Assembly (NCBI GenBank): GCA_020636535.1
Contig: JACJXT010000011.1
Location: forward strand, 1,116,001-1,180,000
DNA from: Chitinophagales bacterium
GTDB lineage: Bacteria > Bacteroidota > Bacteroidia > Chitinophagales > JADIYW01
Reading direction: 5' to 3'
Length of the DNA stretch: 64,000 nt
Shown: positions 34,056 through 42,974 of the stretch, in pieces
How positions within the stretch are numbered: position 1 is the stretch's first letter
Layout of the letters: each line of letters starts with the position of its first letter
Made by a program: the position numbers and the translations under genes
The notes under the pieces: generated by a model
The model's input: the letters and a program-made list of their open reading frames with translations, nothing else
Databases searched by the model: none
What the model was told of the DNA's origin: nothing

Positions 34056-34191
34056 TTATTTTTATAATTTTGTATTGATTAAGAAGTTCGGCAACAATTG
34101 AAATATAACTTCATGTTATTGTAGGGTATCCTACTTAGGTTGATTGAGGAGCTTCTTTTTTATTTTTATCATATTGATAAGTTTCCAAATA

Positions 34192-35943
34192 TTATTTTTT
34201 TTGTTTGTTATTTACTTTTACTAAAAACATAATGGCAACACCTGTTTGTATGCCAAATACATTGTGTGTAGTACCTGCAATTTTTGGATTGGCTCTTACA
34301 TCGCTTTTGGTATCTACAATATAAGCAAAATCAAAATCGTTTTGTATAGATTTTCTAAATCCATCAAAAGTTCTGCTATCAATAAAACTTCGGTTGGTAA
34401 TAAAAGCTATAATTCCATTATTGTCTAATCTATCCATAGCCCAACGATAAAAACGAGCGTACATATCATAGACTTTAGTTTTTTGTGCTGTACTATAATG
34501 TATAAAAGTATCTTTAATGCGTTTATCTATTTTAGGATACTCGCGATTTTTGTTATTATCGTTTTCGTTTAATTGGTTGGCGTTGTATGGTGGATTGCCA
34601 ATAACGACAGCAATTTTTCTACCATTTTGTTTTCTTATTCGTTTGCTGTTTTCTTCTGTAAAAGGAGCAAACATATCAATTTGTTTTCCTGTATAGGTAA
34701 AACCCAAATTATCTAAAGTATCTACAAAGCAATGGTTTTCAAATTCTGCATAAGTTCCCATTTTTTGCGTATAAGTAAATTCGATATTTAAGTTGCTAAT
34801 ATAGTATGGTAGTATTGCCACTTCGTTAGAATGTAATTCGTTTTTGTATTTATATTCTAATTTATCCTTTGGAATATAGTCTATTATATCGCAAATAAAA
34901 GTTCCTGTTCCTGTAGCAGGGTCAAGTATCTCTACATTTTTATCCTCTAAAAAAGTATTGAAGTGCTTGTACAGTAAGTAACCGGTTGTTTTAATCATAA
35001 ACTGTACAATTTCGTTTGGTGTATAAACAACACCTAATCTATCTGCGGCTTTTGGATTGTAGCTTTTATAGAAAGTTTCATATATAATTTTTAAGAACTT
35101 TTGCTTTTCGTGATGGTCTGCAATACCAGCGGCTGTAGCATTAATTGTTTGATAATAATGTTGTATGCTACCAAGAGCTGTTTTTCTTAAAGCACCTGTA
35201 AAAAATGTATGTATTACTTTTTCTAATTCTCGAGCAATATTATTTTCACGATGAAATTGGTTTTCATCAAAAATGGTATTAAAAACATCTTCTGTTAAAA
35301 TGTGTTGAATAATCATTTCATGCACATCATCTTGTGTAATATCAGGATTGATACTATCATGACATAGTTTTAGAAATACTTTACTTGCTTTTACAAATTC
35401 TTGATTTTCAATTTCAGCAGTATCAATAATAGTGCGTAATGTTTCAGTTACTTTTGGAATATCTTGTTTAAAAAGTTCAATTGCATTGCGAAAGTTTTTA
35501 ATTTCTGGTCTTTCAAAATTTACAAATTCAGTTATTAAATTGTGGAGGTCTTCGGTATTTTTCATATCAATACGCATTACCTCCACACCATTCTGAATTA
35601 AAATTGCAGTTTGGCTGTCTTCAAATAAAATATTGTCTTTAGGATAACCTTTATCGAATTTCTTTTGAATTTCATCATCTAAAATGTCGCTTTCATCTTT
35701 ACTTTCCCAATAACCCCAATCTTGTCTTAATACATCTTTTAGCGTTCCGTCTGGTGTTACATTTTTATTAGAATTAGTTGCTTTAATGGTAACTTCGGTT
35801 ACAATCATTAAACCTTTCTGTTTAGCATAATCGTTTAGTAGGTTGTAAAAAGCATTGCGAATAGCAGTTTCTTTTTTAGTACCTCCAAAATGAATTATCT
35901 TTTCAACTTCGTTATGGTATTGTTTTATGGAAAATAAGCTCAT
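34192..35943 (-). CDS. Nuclease-methylase half of a type ISP-like restriction-modification enzyme
   Basis: 583 residues. An N-terminal Mrr-like nuclease signature, TPDGTLKDVLRQDWGYWESKD (Asp65, Glu80, Lys82), is followed by a helical linker. The N6-adenine methylase follows: DRLGVVYTPNEIVQFM (about 301), SAM motif I ILDPATGTGTF (339-349) and catalytic motif IV NPPY (450-453). It ends at GVAIMFLVKVNNKQKK, where homologous single-chain enzymes continue into the specificity region found here at 31744-33027. No helicase domain is present. Transcription probably starts near 35950-36000. It would methylate and, unless methylated, cut foreign DNA. Confidence 0.85.
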   Translation of the reverse strand: MSLFSIKQYHNEVEKIIHFGGTKKETAIRNAFYNLLNDYAKQKGLMIVTEVTIKATNSNKNVTPDGTLKDVLRQDWGYWESKDESDILDDEIQKKFDKGYPKDNILFEDSQTAILIQNGVEVMRIDMKNTEDLHNLITEFVNFERPEIKNFRNAIELFKQDIPKVTETLRTIIDTAEIENQEFVKASKVFLKLCHDSINPDITQDDVHEMIIQHILTEDVFNTIFDENQFHRENNIARELEKVIHTFFTGALRKTALGSIQHYYQTINATAAGIADHHEKQKFLKIIYETFYKSYNPKAADRLGVVYTPNEIVQFMIKTTGYLLYKHFNTFLEDKNVEILDPATGTGTFICDIIDYIPKDKLEYKYKNELHSNEVAILPYYISNLNIEFTYTQKMGTYAEFENHCFVDTLDNLGFTYTGKQIDMFAPFTEENSKRIRKQNGRKIAVVIGNPPYNANQLNENDNNKNREYPKIDKRIKDTFIHYSTAQKTKVYDMYARFYRWAMDRLDNNGIIAFITNRSFIDSRTFDGFRKSIQNDFDFAYIVDTKSDVRANPKIAGTTHNVFGIQTGVAIMFLVKVNNKQKK

Positions 35944-36020
35944 GGTCTATAAAACTAAATATATTTTTTGAATGGCTAAATATTACAAAACAAATAAATA
36001 ATAACGGTGTTAGTAACTTA

Positions 36021-37274
36021 TTAAAAGTCCATAAGTTTGTTAGCCAAATCTTTTTTCTTGTCGTCTTCAAATCCAGCAAAATAATTCATAGTCGTTTTAG
36101 TATTGCTGTGTGAAAGTGCTTCTCCAATCATTTCGTAGGTTGCACCATTACGAATAGCATTAGTAGCAAAACTGTGTCTTGCCCAAATGGTAGAAATATT
36201 TTCATTAATACCTATACTCAATAAGAACTTTTTAAATTGCTTATTAGTAGCATTAGTAAAATTCTTTACTTGTTTGTGTTGTTTTTCATCAGATAAGTTT
36301 ACATCTTTAATAGGAAAGATTAAAGTTTCTTTGTTTATCATAGTATTTCCATATTTTTTTATAATATTTGATGAGAATTCATTTAAAAATACAGTTACTG
36401 GTTTAAGGTCATCTTTTTTTGTGTTTTTAATTTTTTCACGATAAAAAATAATTTTGTCATTATCTAAATTTTTATACTTTAGGTTAGCAATGTCTTTCAT
36501 GTTCATTCCATTACACGCATAAGTAAAAAACCAAAAGTCTTTAGCTCTCTGTTGTGCTTCTGTTTTTGGCGTTGAATTAAAAATAAAACTCAATTGTTCT
36601 TTATTGAGTGCTTTTTTTACTTTTCTTGAATTTGGTACTTGGTATTTGTATTTTCCAAATGGATAAATGTCTTTATCTATGTCTTTGTTTCTTATAGCAT
36701 CATTGAAAATAGTTCTTAAAGCTCTCAAATACATTGAAACTGTGGTTTTACTCCTATTGAGCGTTTCGGTCATGTATCTTTCATAATTAGCAAGAAATTC
36801 AGGTGTTATATCATTAAAGATTAATTTTTTAGGAATTGTTTTTTTACTATGTTCTATAAATCTTAAAATAGAATGTTTACTAAGTTTGTAATTGTCAGCA
36901 GTACCAATTTGTCCATTGGCTAATAATTTTTTAATAGTTATATCGTAATGATATAGTACATTAATATTTTCAGACTTGTGTCTAAACAGTTTCTTTTCAA
37001 ATTCTGTAATGCTAAAAGGTTTAATTTTATCTGCAATTTTTTCAGTATTAATTAAAACTTCATTCATTTCTAATTTGATGCTTTTATACTCATTTCTTGT
37101 TTTAATGGTATTCCAAATCGAATTAAATTCAGTTTGAGTAAACTCAAATTTTGTAGCAAATAGTTTTTGCTTTTTAATGATTAAATCAAACACTCTTAAT
37201 TTAACTGGATACTTGTTATTTTCTTTAATACGACGAGTATCTAAGTAGAATGAAATTGAATACAATTTTTCCAT
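36021..37274 (-). CDS. int: Tyrosine recombinase / integrase
   Basis: About 417 residues. An arm-binding N-terminus (LYSISFYLDTRRIKENNKYPVKLRVF), a SAM-like core-binding domain (about 95-200) and the catalytic domain follow. The catalytic domain shows NGMNMKDIANLKYKNLD, where box I usually has Arg but Asn stands here, then EKIKNTKK, IWARHSFATNAIRNGATYEMIGEALSHSNTKTTMNYF with the box II Arg and nucleophilic Tyr. The start at 37274 (MEKLYSISF) is preferred because the upstream ATG at 37295 lies in the ATTTGCATAC repeats. It would integrate and excise the element at tRNA-Arg. Confidence 0.9.
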   Translation of the reverse strand: MEKLYSISFYLDTRRIKENNKYPVKLRVFDLIIKKQKLFATKFEFTQTEFNSIWNTIKTRNEYKSIKLEMNEVLINTEKIADKIKPFSITEFEKKLFRHKSENINVLYHYDITIKKLLANGQIGTADNYKLSKHSILRFIEHSKKTIPKKLIFNDITPEFLANYERYMTETLNRSKTTVSMYLRALRTIFNDAIRNKDIDKDIYPFGKYKYQVPNSRKVKKALNKEQLSFIFNSTPKTEAQQRAKDFWFFTYACNGMNMKDIANLKYKNLDNDKIIFYREKIKNTKKDDLKPVTVFLNEFSSNIIKKYGNTMINKETLIFPIKDVNLSDEKQHKQVKNFTNATNKQFKKFLLSIGINENISTIWARHSFATNAIRNGATYEMIGEALSHSNTKTTMNYFAGFEDDKKKDLANKLMDF

Positions 37275-37314
37275 TTGCATACGATTTGCATACAAAAGTA
37301 CTAAATTTGCATTT
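37273..37314. promoter_or_regulatory. Candidate integrase arm-type sites and int operator, right end
   Basis: ATTTGCATAC at 37273 and 37284 and ATTTGCATTT at 37305, directly over and upstream of the int start. The same words lie inside attL. Binding by Int here could also repress int. Confidence 0.55.
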
Positions 37315-37406
37315 AATATTACAAAACAAACAAATAGTGTTTTTGATTAAAACATTGATAATCAATAAAATAAATAAATATCACAAAATAAAAAAATAGT
37401 AAAGAT

Positions 37407-37454
37407 ACTGCCTTCTAAGCAGTCGGTCACACGTTCGAATCGTGTCGCGATCAC
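37407..37454 (+). repeat. attR: 48-bp copy of the tRNA-Arg 3' half
   Basis: Identical to 27783-27830. It lacks the 5' half, so it is not a functional tRNA. It is the remnant of the original host gene's 3' end, displaced by the element. Confidence 0.92.
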
Positions 37455-37461
37455 AAAAGCC

Positions 37462-37497
37462 AAAGCACTTACTAAAAATTAGTAAGTGCTTTTTATT
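37462..37497 (+). terminator. Original tRNA-Arg terminator, now at attR
   Basis: A perfect 14-bp stem AAAGCACTTACTAA / TTAGTAAGTGCTTT with a three-base loop and a T-rich tail. It stands right behind the displaced tRNA 3' half. Confidence 0.85.
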
Positions 37498-37590
37498 TTA
37501 TTAAGGTAATATAATGCTAAAAATAGTTGATGACTATTTTTGTACCACTCTATTTTTGTAATGAATTTATATTCCCATTGTTGAATCTGA

Positions 37591-38538
37591 CTATTCTCTT
37601 TCTCTATCAAATGCTTTAATAATTTCTTTTACTAGTTTGTGTCGCACTACATCTTCTTCGGTTAATCGTAGTGTAGCAATACCATCTACATCTTTAAGAA
37701 TTCGTATGGTCTTTTCTAAACCAGAATGCTGACTTTTAGGTAAGTCGATTTGTGTTAAATCGCCAGTAATAATACATTTTGCAGAAGGACCAATTCTCGT
37801 CAAAAACATTTTTAATTGTAGCAGTGTAGCATTTTGTGCTTCATCTAAAATCATAAAAGCGTTGTCTAAAGTTCTACCACGCATAAATGCTAATGGAGCT
37901 ACTTCAATTACTCTATTGGTCATGTAGTAAGCTAATTTTTCTGGCGGAATCATATCATCTAAAGCATCGTATAGTGGTCGCAAATATGGATCTACCTTTT
38001 CTTTTAGATCGCCAGGCAAAAAACCCAAACTTTCACCAGCTTCTACTGCAGGTCTTGTTAAGATAATTTTTTTTACCCATTTGTTTTTTAAAGCACGAAC
38101 AGCCAAAGCAACAGCAGTATAAGTTTTTCCAGTTCCAGCTGGTCCAGTTGCAAATAAAATATCATTGCTATTGCATAAATCAACCATAGTTTGCTGATTT
38201 TTGGTTTTCGCCTTTACCAACAAACCACTATTGCCATGTACCAATACATTATCTTTAAACTGTGGAAAATGTGTATCATATGGATTTAATCCTTGTAAAA
38301 TTTCTGTAAGATGTTGCTCAGATACTTTACCATATTGCTCCAAATAATGAATTAAATTATTGACTTTTACATTAAATTCTTCCAGTTCTTCTGGATTACC
38401 ACTCGCTACAATTTTATTGCCACGAGCCATTATATTAACTTTATTAAAAGTTCTTTTTATCGTTTTTAGATGATTATTATTGAACCCAAAAAATTCTATT
38501 GGATCAACAGTTTCTAATTTAATAGTAAGTTCGCTCAA
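37591..38538 (-). CDS. phoH: PhoH family ATPase
   Basis: 315 residues, normal for PhoH-like proteins. The P-loop is TGPAGTGKTYTAVALAV (132-139 core). It is followed by KKIILTRPAVEAGESLGFLPGDLKEKVDPYLRPLYDAL and Walker B AFMILDEAQNATLLQLKMFLTRIG. The segment SAKCIITGDLTQIDLPK holds the sensor motif. The N-terminal domain has a KH-like NIMARGNKIVASGNPEEL. It is a predicted RNA-linked ATPase, and its cellular role in Bacteroidota is not settled. It is divergent from the SAM-hydrolase gene, with 47 bases between starts. Confidence 0.94.
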   Translation of the reverse strand: MSELTIKLETVDPIEFFGFNNNHLKTIKRTFNKVNIMARGNKIVASGNPEELEEFNVKVNNLIHYLEQYGKVSEQHLTEILQGLNPYDTHFPQFKDNVLVHGNSGLLVKAKTKNQQTMVDLCNSNDILFATGPAGTGKTYTAVALAVRALKNKWVKKIILTRPAVEAGESLGFLPGDLKEKVDPYLRPLYDALDDMIPPEKLAYYMTNRVIEVAPLAFMRGRTLDNAFMILDEAQNATLLQLKMFLTRIGPSAKCIITGDLTQIDLPKSQHSGLEKTIRILKDVDGIATLRLTEEDVVRHKLVKEIIKAFDRERE

Positions 38539-38585
38539 TTATTTATATTTTTGTTTCTGAGATTGAAAATAATAGTTTTTTTTAA

Positions 38586-39356
38586 ATGGCAATAATTTCG
38601 TTATTAACAGACTTTGGTAATGAGGATTTCTATGTTCCGGCTTTTAAAGGTGCGTTGTACTCTGCTTGTCCATCTGCAAAAATTGTAGATGTAAGTCATA
38701 CTATTAAACCATACGATATTGTCAACGCAGCATTTTTTGCTAAACATGTGTATCAAACATTTCCTAAAGGTACTATTCATATCATTCGAGTTTATGAACA
38801 AGGTTTAACCAAACAAAAACTATTGGCAGCTAAATATCAAAACTATTATTTTATTGCACCAGACAATGGTTTGTTAACGCTTATTTTTGATGACAAACCA
38901 GACTTATTAGTAGAAGTAGATACTAAACAAGTACAGTTTAAAAATACAGATGAATACTATTGCAGAGTAGTCAAAGAAATTGTGTTTAACAATAATATTG
39001 GAGAAATTGGTAAAGCTACTTCAGATTATAAAGTAAAAAACAGCATGATGTCTGTTATACAAGCAGATAAAATTATTGGAACAGTAGTGTATATTGATAA
39101 TTTTGGAAATGCGATTACCAATATTCATCAAACCGATTTTGATAGATTTATTGCTACCAATTCTACTTGGAGAATAAATTATAGAAAATATGATTATATA
39201 GATGAAATTGTTGAAGATTATACAGATGTAAATAAATCATATAATTTAGCACGATTTAATAATCATGGATATTTAGAATTATGCATACACTGTGGCAGTG
39301 CTGCACAACTACTCGGTTTGCAAATTGGAGATTCCATACAAATAGTTAATGAATGA
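38586..39356 (+). CDS. SAM hydrolase / SAM hydroxide adenosyltransferase family protein
   Basis: 256 residues of the DUF62 family, which hydrolyses S-adenosylmethionine to adenosine and methionine. Landmarks are ISLLTDFGNEDFYVPAFKGALYS, IVDVSHTIKPYDIVNAAFFAKHVYQTFPKGTIHI, YFIAPDNGLLTLIF and VVYIDNFGNAITNI. The C-terminal small barrel ends HCGSAAQLLGLQIGDSIQIV. It overlaps the downstream monooxygenase-like gene by four bases (ATGA). Some relatives halogenate SAM, but the halide-pocket loop cannot be judged by eye. Confidence 0.92.
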   Translation: MAIISLLTDFGNEDFYVPAFKGALYSACPSAKIVDVSHTIKPYDIVNAAFFAKHVYQTFPKGTIHIIRVYEQGLTKQKLLAAKYQNYYFIAPDNGLLTLIFDDKPDLLVEVDTKQVQFKNTDEYYCRVVKEIVFNNNIGEIGKATSDYKVKNSMMSVIQADKIIGTVVYIDNFGNAITNIHQTDFDRFIATNSTWRINYRKYDYIDEIVEDYTDVNKSYNLARFNNHGYLELCIHCGSAAQLLGLQIGDSIQIVNE

Positions 39357-39649
39357 TAGTTAGAATAGTAAAATTGACATTTAAACCAGAAGAAGTAGAA
39401 ACATTTAAGCAATATTTTCCTACAGTAATGCATACTATAAGAAATAGCGAAGGTTGTAATTTGCTACAAGCTTGGCACGATATAAATGATGAAACCATAT
39501 TTTTTACTTATAGTTTGTGGAACTCAGAAGATGATTTAAACAATTATAGACATTCTGACTTTTTTGCTGGATTTTGGAAAACTGTAAAACCATGGTTCGC
39601 AGACAAAGCTCAAGCATGGAGTTTTGATAAAATTTTAGACTTACCTTAG
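39353..39649 (+). CDS. Antibiotic biosynthesis monooxygenase (ABM) domain protein
   Basis: 98 residues, one ABM/YgiN-type ferredoxin-like domain: IVRIVKLTFKPEEVETFKQYF, SEGCNLLQAWHDINDETIFFTYSLWNSEDDLNNYRHSDFF, then WKTVKPWFADKAQAWSFDKI. Such small dimeric proteins act as monooxygenases or heme-degrading enzymes, and the substrate is unknown here. It is coupled to the preceding gene by a four-base overlap. Confidence 0.87.
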   Translation: MIVRIVKLTFKPEEVETFKQYFPTVMHTIRNSEGCNLLQAWHDINDETIFFTYSLWNSEDDLNNYRHSDFFAGFWKTVKPWFADKAQAWSFDKILDLP

Positions 39650-39837
39650 TTTTTTAAGATATAGGAAGTTAAAAACCACTTTTAACTAATTATTTGATAT
39701 AATACAACAGGCAATTGGGATTATGTTCTCTAATAATACCTATTTTATCAGCAAGAAATCTTTTATTCTAAAGTTTCGTAATAAATTTCTAATGTGCAAT
39801 TTGAAATTATACTATCACTTCTACTTATCTTTATACC

Positions 39838-41469
39838 ATGATAAAACCTAACTGTTCTGCATTACAACGAAACGAATTAATCACTACACTAAAATCTACT
39901 AACTACGATTTACTGGTTATTGGTGGTGGCATTACTGGTGCTGGTATTGCTCTCGATGCAGCTTTGCGTGGACTAAAAGTTGCGCTTATCGAAAAAAATG
40001 ATTTTGCTTGGGGTACAAGTTCTCGTTCTACTAAATTAATTCATGGTGGATTGCGATACTTAAAACAGTTAGAAGTTGGTATTGTAATGGAAGTAGGCAA
40101 GGAAAGAGCTATTGTTTACGGAAATGCACCACATATTGTCGTTCCAGAAAAAATGTTGTTGCCAATTATTAAAAATGGTTCTTTGGGTAAACGAAGTACT
40201 AGTTTAGGTTTAATGGTTTACGATAGATTGGCTGGCGTAAAAAAAACAGAACGCAGATACATGCTCAACAAACAACAAACTATTGGTGCAGAACCATTAT
40301 TAAATGATACCATTTTAAAAGGTGGTGGCATGTACTACGAGTACAGAAGCGATGATGCACGACTAACCATCGAGATTATTAAAACTGCTGTTGAAGAAGG
40401 TGCTTTGTGTTTAAATTATATTAAATGTATTGATTACTTATATGAAAATGAAAAGATAGTTGCTTGTAAAGCCAAAGATGTTTTTACTGGCGAAGAATTT
40501 ATCATCAATACTAAAAAAGTAATTAATGCAACAGGACCTTGGGTAGATACACTTAGAAAGAAAGATAATTCGTTAAAAGGCAAACATTTGCAACTTACAA
40601 AAGGAGTACATATTGTTGTACCAAAAGAAAAATTACCTATTCATCAGTCGGTGTATTTTGATGTACAAGACGGACGAATGATTTTTGCTATTCCACGACA
40701 AAATATTGTGTACATTGGTACTACAGATACAGTTTATAATCAAGATATTAACGAACCATTTGCTACGAAAGAAGATGTAGAGTATATTATTAAGGCAACT
40801 AATTATATGTTTCCTACTATAAAATTAGCCGTAGATGATGTTATTTCTTCGTGGTCTGGTTTACGACCTTTAATTTATGAAGAAGGTAAATCTGCTTCAG
40901 AGTTATCTCGAAAAGATGAAATTTTTATATCAGATTCTGGACTGATTTCTATTGCTGGTGGAAAATTGACTGGTTATAGAAAAATGGCTCAAAGAGTAGT
41001 CGATGTAGTGTGTAAAGATTTAGCTAAAGTAGAAAATAGAACATTCAAAGCATGTAGTACTAAAAATCAACAACTCAGTGGAGGCAATCTAAATGGCTTG
41101 TCAATAAAAGATTTTGCTACGCAGTTACACAAAGATTATAATCAATTTTCTACTGATGAAATAGAAACATTAATACATAAATATGGTTGTAATACAAATA
41201 TTATTTTAGACCATGCTATAAAAAGTCAACAGGAATTATTATTGGCAGAAGCATGGTATTGTATTAATTATGAATTATCTTTTAATATTAATGATTTTTA
41301 TATTAGAAGAACGGGACGACTTTATTTTGAGCGACCAACCATCGAAGAAAATTTAGAAAAAGTACACGAATACTTCACCAATACACTACAAACGAATCAT
41401 ACAATAGCAGAAAAAGCTAAAGAAGAATTCACGAAAGCATACAACTTAGTATTGGCTTTTAAGAATTAA
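39838..41469 (+). CDS. glpD: Glycerol-3-phosphate dehydrogenase (FAD-dependent)
   Basis: 543 residues. The FAD-binding motif is LLVIGGGITGAGIALDAALRGLKVALIEKNDFAWGTSSRSTKLIHGGLRYL (about 27-77). It also has TGPWVDTLRK, VHIVVPKEKLPIH, IPRQNIVYIGTTDTVYNQD and SSWSGLRPLI...SIAGGKLTGYRKMA in the usual order. A helical C-terminal domain follows. It oxidises glycerol-3-phosphate to dihydroxyacetone phosphate, feeding electrons to quinone at the membrane. It is followed 15 bases later by a DUF2804 gene in the same orientation. No glpK or glpF neighbours are present. Confidence 0.93.
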   Translation: MIKPNCSALQRNELITTLKSTNYDLLVIGGGITGAGIALDAALRGLKVALIEKNDFAWGTSSRSTKLIHGGLRYLKQLEVGIVMEVGKERAIVYGNAPHIVVPEKMLLPIIKNGSLGKRSTSLGLMVYDRLAGVKKTERRYMLNKQQTIGAEPLLNDTILKGGGMYYEYRSDDARLTIEIIKTAVEEGALCLNYIKCIDYLYENEKIVACKAKDVFTGEEFIINTKKVINATGPWVDTLRKKDNSLKGKHLQLTKGVHIVVPKEKLPIHQSVYFDVQDGRMIFAIPRQNIVYIGTTDTVYNQDINEPFATKEDVEYIIKATNYMFPTIKLAVDDVISSWSGLRPLIYEEGKSASELSRKDEIFISDSGLISIAGGKLTGYRKMAQRVVDVVCKDLAKVENRTFKACSTKNQQLSGGNLNGLSIKDFATQLHKDYNQFSTDEIETLIHKYGCNTNIILDHAIKSQQELLLAEAWYCINYELSFNINDFYIRRTGRLYFERPTIEENLEKVHEYFTNTLQTNHTIAEKAKEEFTKAYNLVLAFKN

Positions 41470-41484
41470 TTGTATTTTTAAACT

Positions 41485-42456
41485 ATGATTTTGAAAGAAC
41501 GCATCGCATCATTTCAACAAAATAATCAACTTATTCCTTTTGGTGTTTATGATGATTTAATTACTAATGTTGACACTAGTTTTTGGGACAAACAAGGTTT
41601 ATTACTTAAAAAACGAAGAACAGAAAGAAAAGCGTGGACTTTTTTAGGTTATACATCCGAAGATTTATTTGCTGGCTTTGCTATAGCAGATGCAGGTTTA
41701 ACAACTATTGCTTTTGCTTATTTCTATATTCCAAGCGAAAATTTGTTTGTAGAAGATAAAATCAACATTCCGTTTAGCTTTTCAGATGATTTCAATCCAA
41801 CGCTAACAGATGATTGGAAAGTGAAAGATTATAGTATGCAAACACATCGTCAAATATTAACGGCTATTAGTAATAATAGTAAATTTAATATAGAATTTAA
41901 AATAAATTTAAATGATAATGGCGTTAGTGTAATGGCACCATCTAAAGACCGACCTTTTAATTTTACTTATAAAAATTTGGCTTTACCAACGCAAGTAAAA
42001 ATCAATCATCAAGGAAAAGTATATCATAGTGAAGGCAATTTTGGTGGCATTGATTTTACCAAAGGATATCCACCACGAAGTACAAAATGGAATTGGCTGT
42101 CTATGATTGGTACTACCGAAAGTGGAAAATCAATTGCAGTAAATTTAGTCAATCACTTTAATGATAATTTAGAAAATATTATGTGGTTAAATGACGAACG
42201 CATTATTTTAAGCGATGCTTCCTTTCAAAATTCAAAACCATTAGACAAAAATCCTTGGCAAATTAAAACTGATGATGGCATTTTAGATATTTCATTTACA
42301 CCATTTGGAGCAAGAAAAGAAGACATTAATTTCGTTATGATGAAGAGTTGGTTCATACAACCTTACGGAAAATTTTCAGGAACAATTCAATTTAACAACA
42401 ATAAAGAAGCGTTTACGGCGTTTGGTGTAGTAGAAGATCATATAGCTTTGTGGTAA
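41485..42456 (+). CDS. DUF2804 family protein
   Basis: 323 residues. It matches DUF2804 in its blocks WDKQGLLLKKRRTERKAWTFLGY, GFAIADAGLTTIAFAYFY, KVYHSEGNFGGIDFTKGYPPRSTKWNWLSMIGTTESGKSIAVNLVNHF and ISFTPFGARKEDINFVMMKSWFIQPYGKFSG. These are beta-rich and repetitive, like lipocalin-type folds. The function is unknown. Its stop codon overlaps the kdsC start (TAATG), so the pair is translationally coupled, and it follows glpD closely. Confidence 0.85.
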   Translation: MILKERIASFQQNNQLIPFGVYDDLITNVDTSFWDKQGLLLKKRRTERKAWTFLGYTSEDLFAGFAIADAGLTTIAFAYFYIPSENLFVEDKINIPFSFSDDFNPTLTDDWKVKDYSMQTHRQILTAISNNSKFNIEFKINLNDNGVSVMAPSKDRPFNFTYKNLALPTQVKINHQGKVYHSEGNFGGIDFTKGYPPRSTKWNWLSMIGTTESGKSIAVNLVNHFNDNLENIMWLNDERIILSDASFQNSKPLDKNPWQIKTDDGILDISFTPFGARKEDINFVMMKSWFIQPYGKFSGTIQFNNNKEAFTAFGVVEDHIALW

Positions 42457-42971
42457 TGAGTACAGAAAAAAATTATTTATCTCGATTAAAAGATATTACA
42501 ACTTTTGTTTTAGATGTTGATGGTGTGTTGACTGATGGATCGTTGTTAGCTACAGAACAAGGAGAGTTGCTACGGACATTTAATGCTAAAGATGGTTTTG
42601 CTTTATTTACAGCACTGCAACAAAAATTTAATATTTGTATTATTACAGGAGGAAATTCTAAAGCTGTTTATGAAAGATTCAAACAATTAGGAATTAAACA
42701 TATATACTATAAAATACACAACAAAAAAGAAGTATTAGAAAATTATATGTTAGAAACAAATACTACTGTAAATCAATTACTATATGTAGCAGATGATATT
42801 CCAGATATTCCAGCTATGAAAATGTGTGCAATAAAATGTTGTCCGAAAGATGCAGTTCCAGAAGTACAACAAATAGCAGATTATATTGCTACAAAAAATG
42901 GTGGTGATGGTTGCGTTCGAGAAATTATAGAAATGGTGTTAAAAGTTCAAGATAAATGGTTTAAATTCTAA
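42456..42971 (+). CDS. kdsC: 3-deoxy-D-manno-octulosonate 8-phosphate phosphatase
   Basis: About 171 residues, a capless HAD-IIIA phosphatase. Motif I is TTFVLDVDGVLTDGSLL. Motif II is ICIITGGNSKAVYERFKQLGIKHIYYKIHNKKE, and motif III/IV is LLYVADDIPDIPAMKMC. KNGGDGCVREIIEMVLK at the C-terminus is typical of KdsC tetramers. It makes Kdo for lipopolysaccharide. The ATG at 42456 (MSTEKNYLSRL), overlapping the previous stop, is preferred over the GTG six bases upstream. Confidence 0.92.
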   Translation: MSTEKNYLSRLKDITTFVLDVDGVLTDGSLLATEQGELLRTFNAKDGFALFTALQQKFNICIITGGNSKAVYERFKQLGIKHIYYKIHNKKEVLENYMLETNTTVNQLLYVADDIPDIPAMKMCAIKCCPKDAVPEVQQIADYIATKNGGDGCVREIIEMVLKVQDKWFKF

Positions 42972-42974
42972 TCA

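Larger units (their letters stand above)
27783..37454. mobile_element. Integrative element in tRNA-Arg: integrase, rolling-circle Rep, restriction-modification cargo
   Basis: About 9.6 kb between two exact 48-base copies of the tRNA-Arg 3' half. All its genes run on the minus strand. In order from attR they are tyrosine integrase, type ISP-like methylase/nuclease half, DUF1016 nuclease, specificity half, two Cys-rich unknowns, tandem small-RNA-like units, excisionase-like HTH and HUH Rep next to attL. Copies of ATTTGCATAC stand just inside both ends and are candidate integrase arm sites. No relaxase, coupling protein or transfer genes are present, so it would need help to move between cells. 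The Rep suggests it replicates after excision. Confidence 0.88.

Noticed and set aside
37275..37295. Upstream start of the integrase at 37295
   Set aside because: The extra codons fall on the ATTTGCATAC repeats, which look like binding sites. MEKLYSISF is the typical beginning.
37407..37454. Second functional tRNA-Arg
   Set aside because: Only the 3' half from the anticodon stem is present. There is no acceptor 5' strand or D arm.
38604..38801. Antisense ORF within the SAM hydrolase-family gene
   Set aside because: It is a shadow frame with no features, covered by a conserved plus-strand motif.
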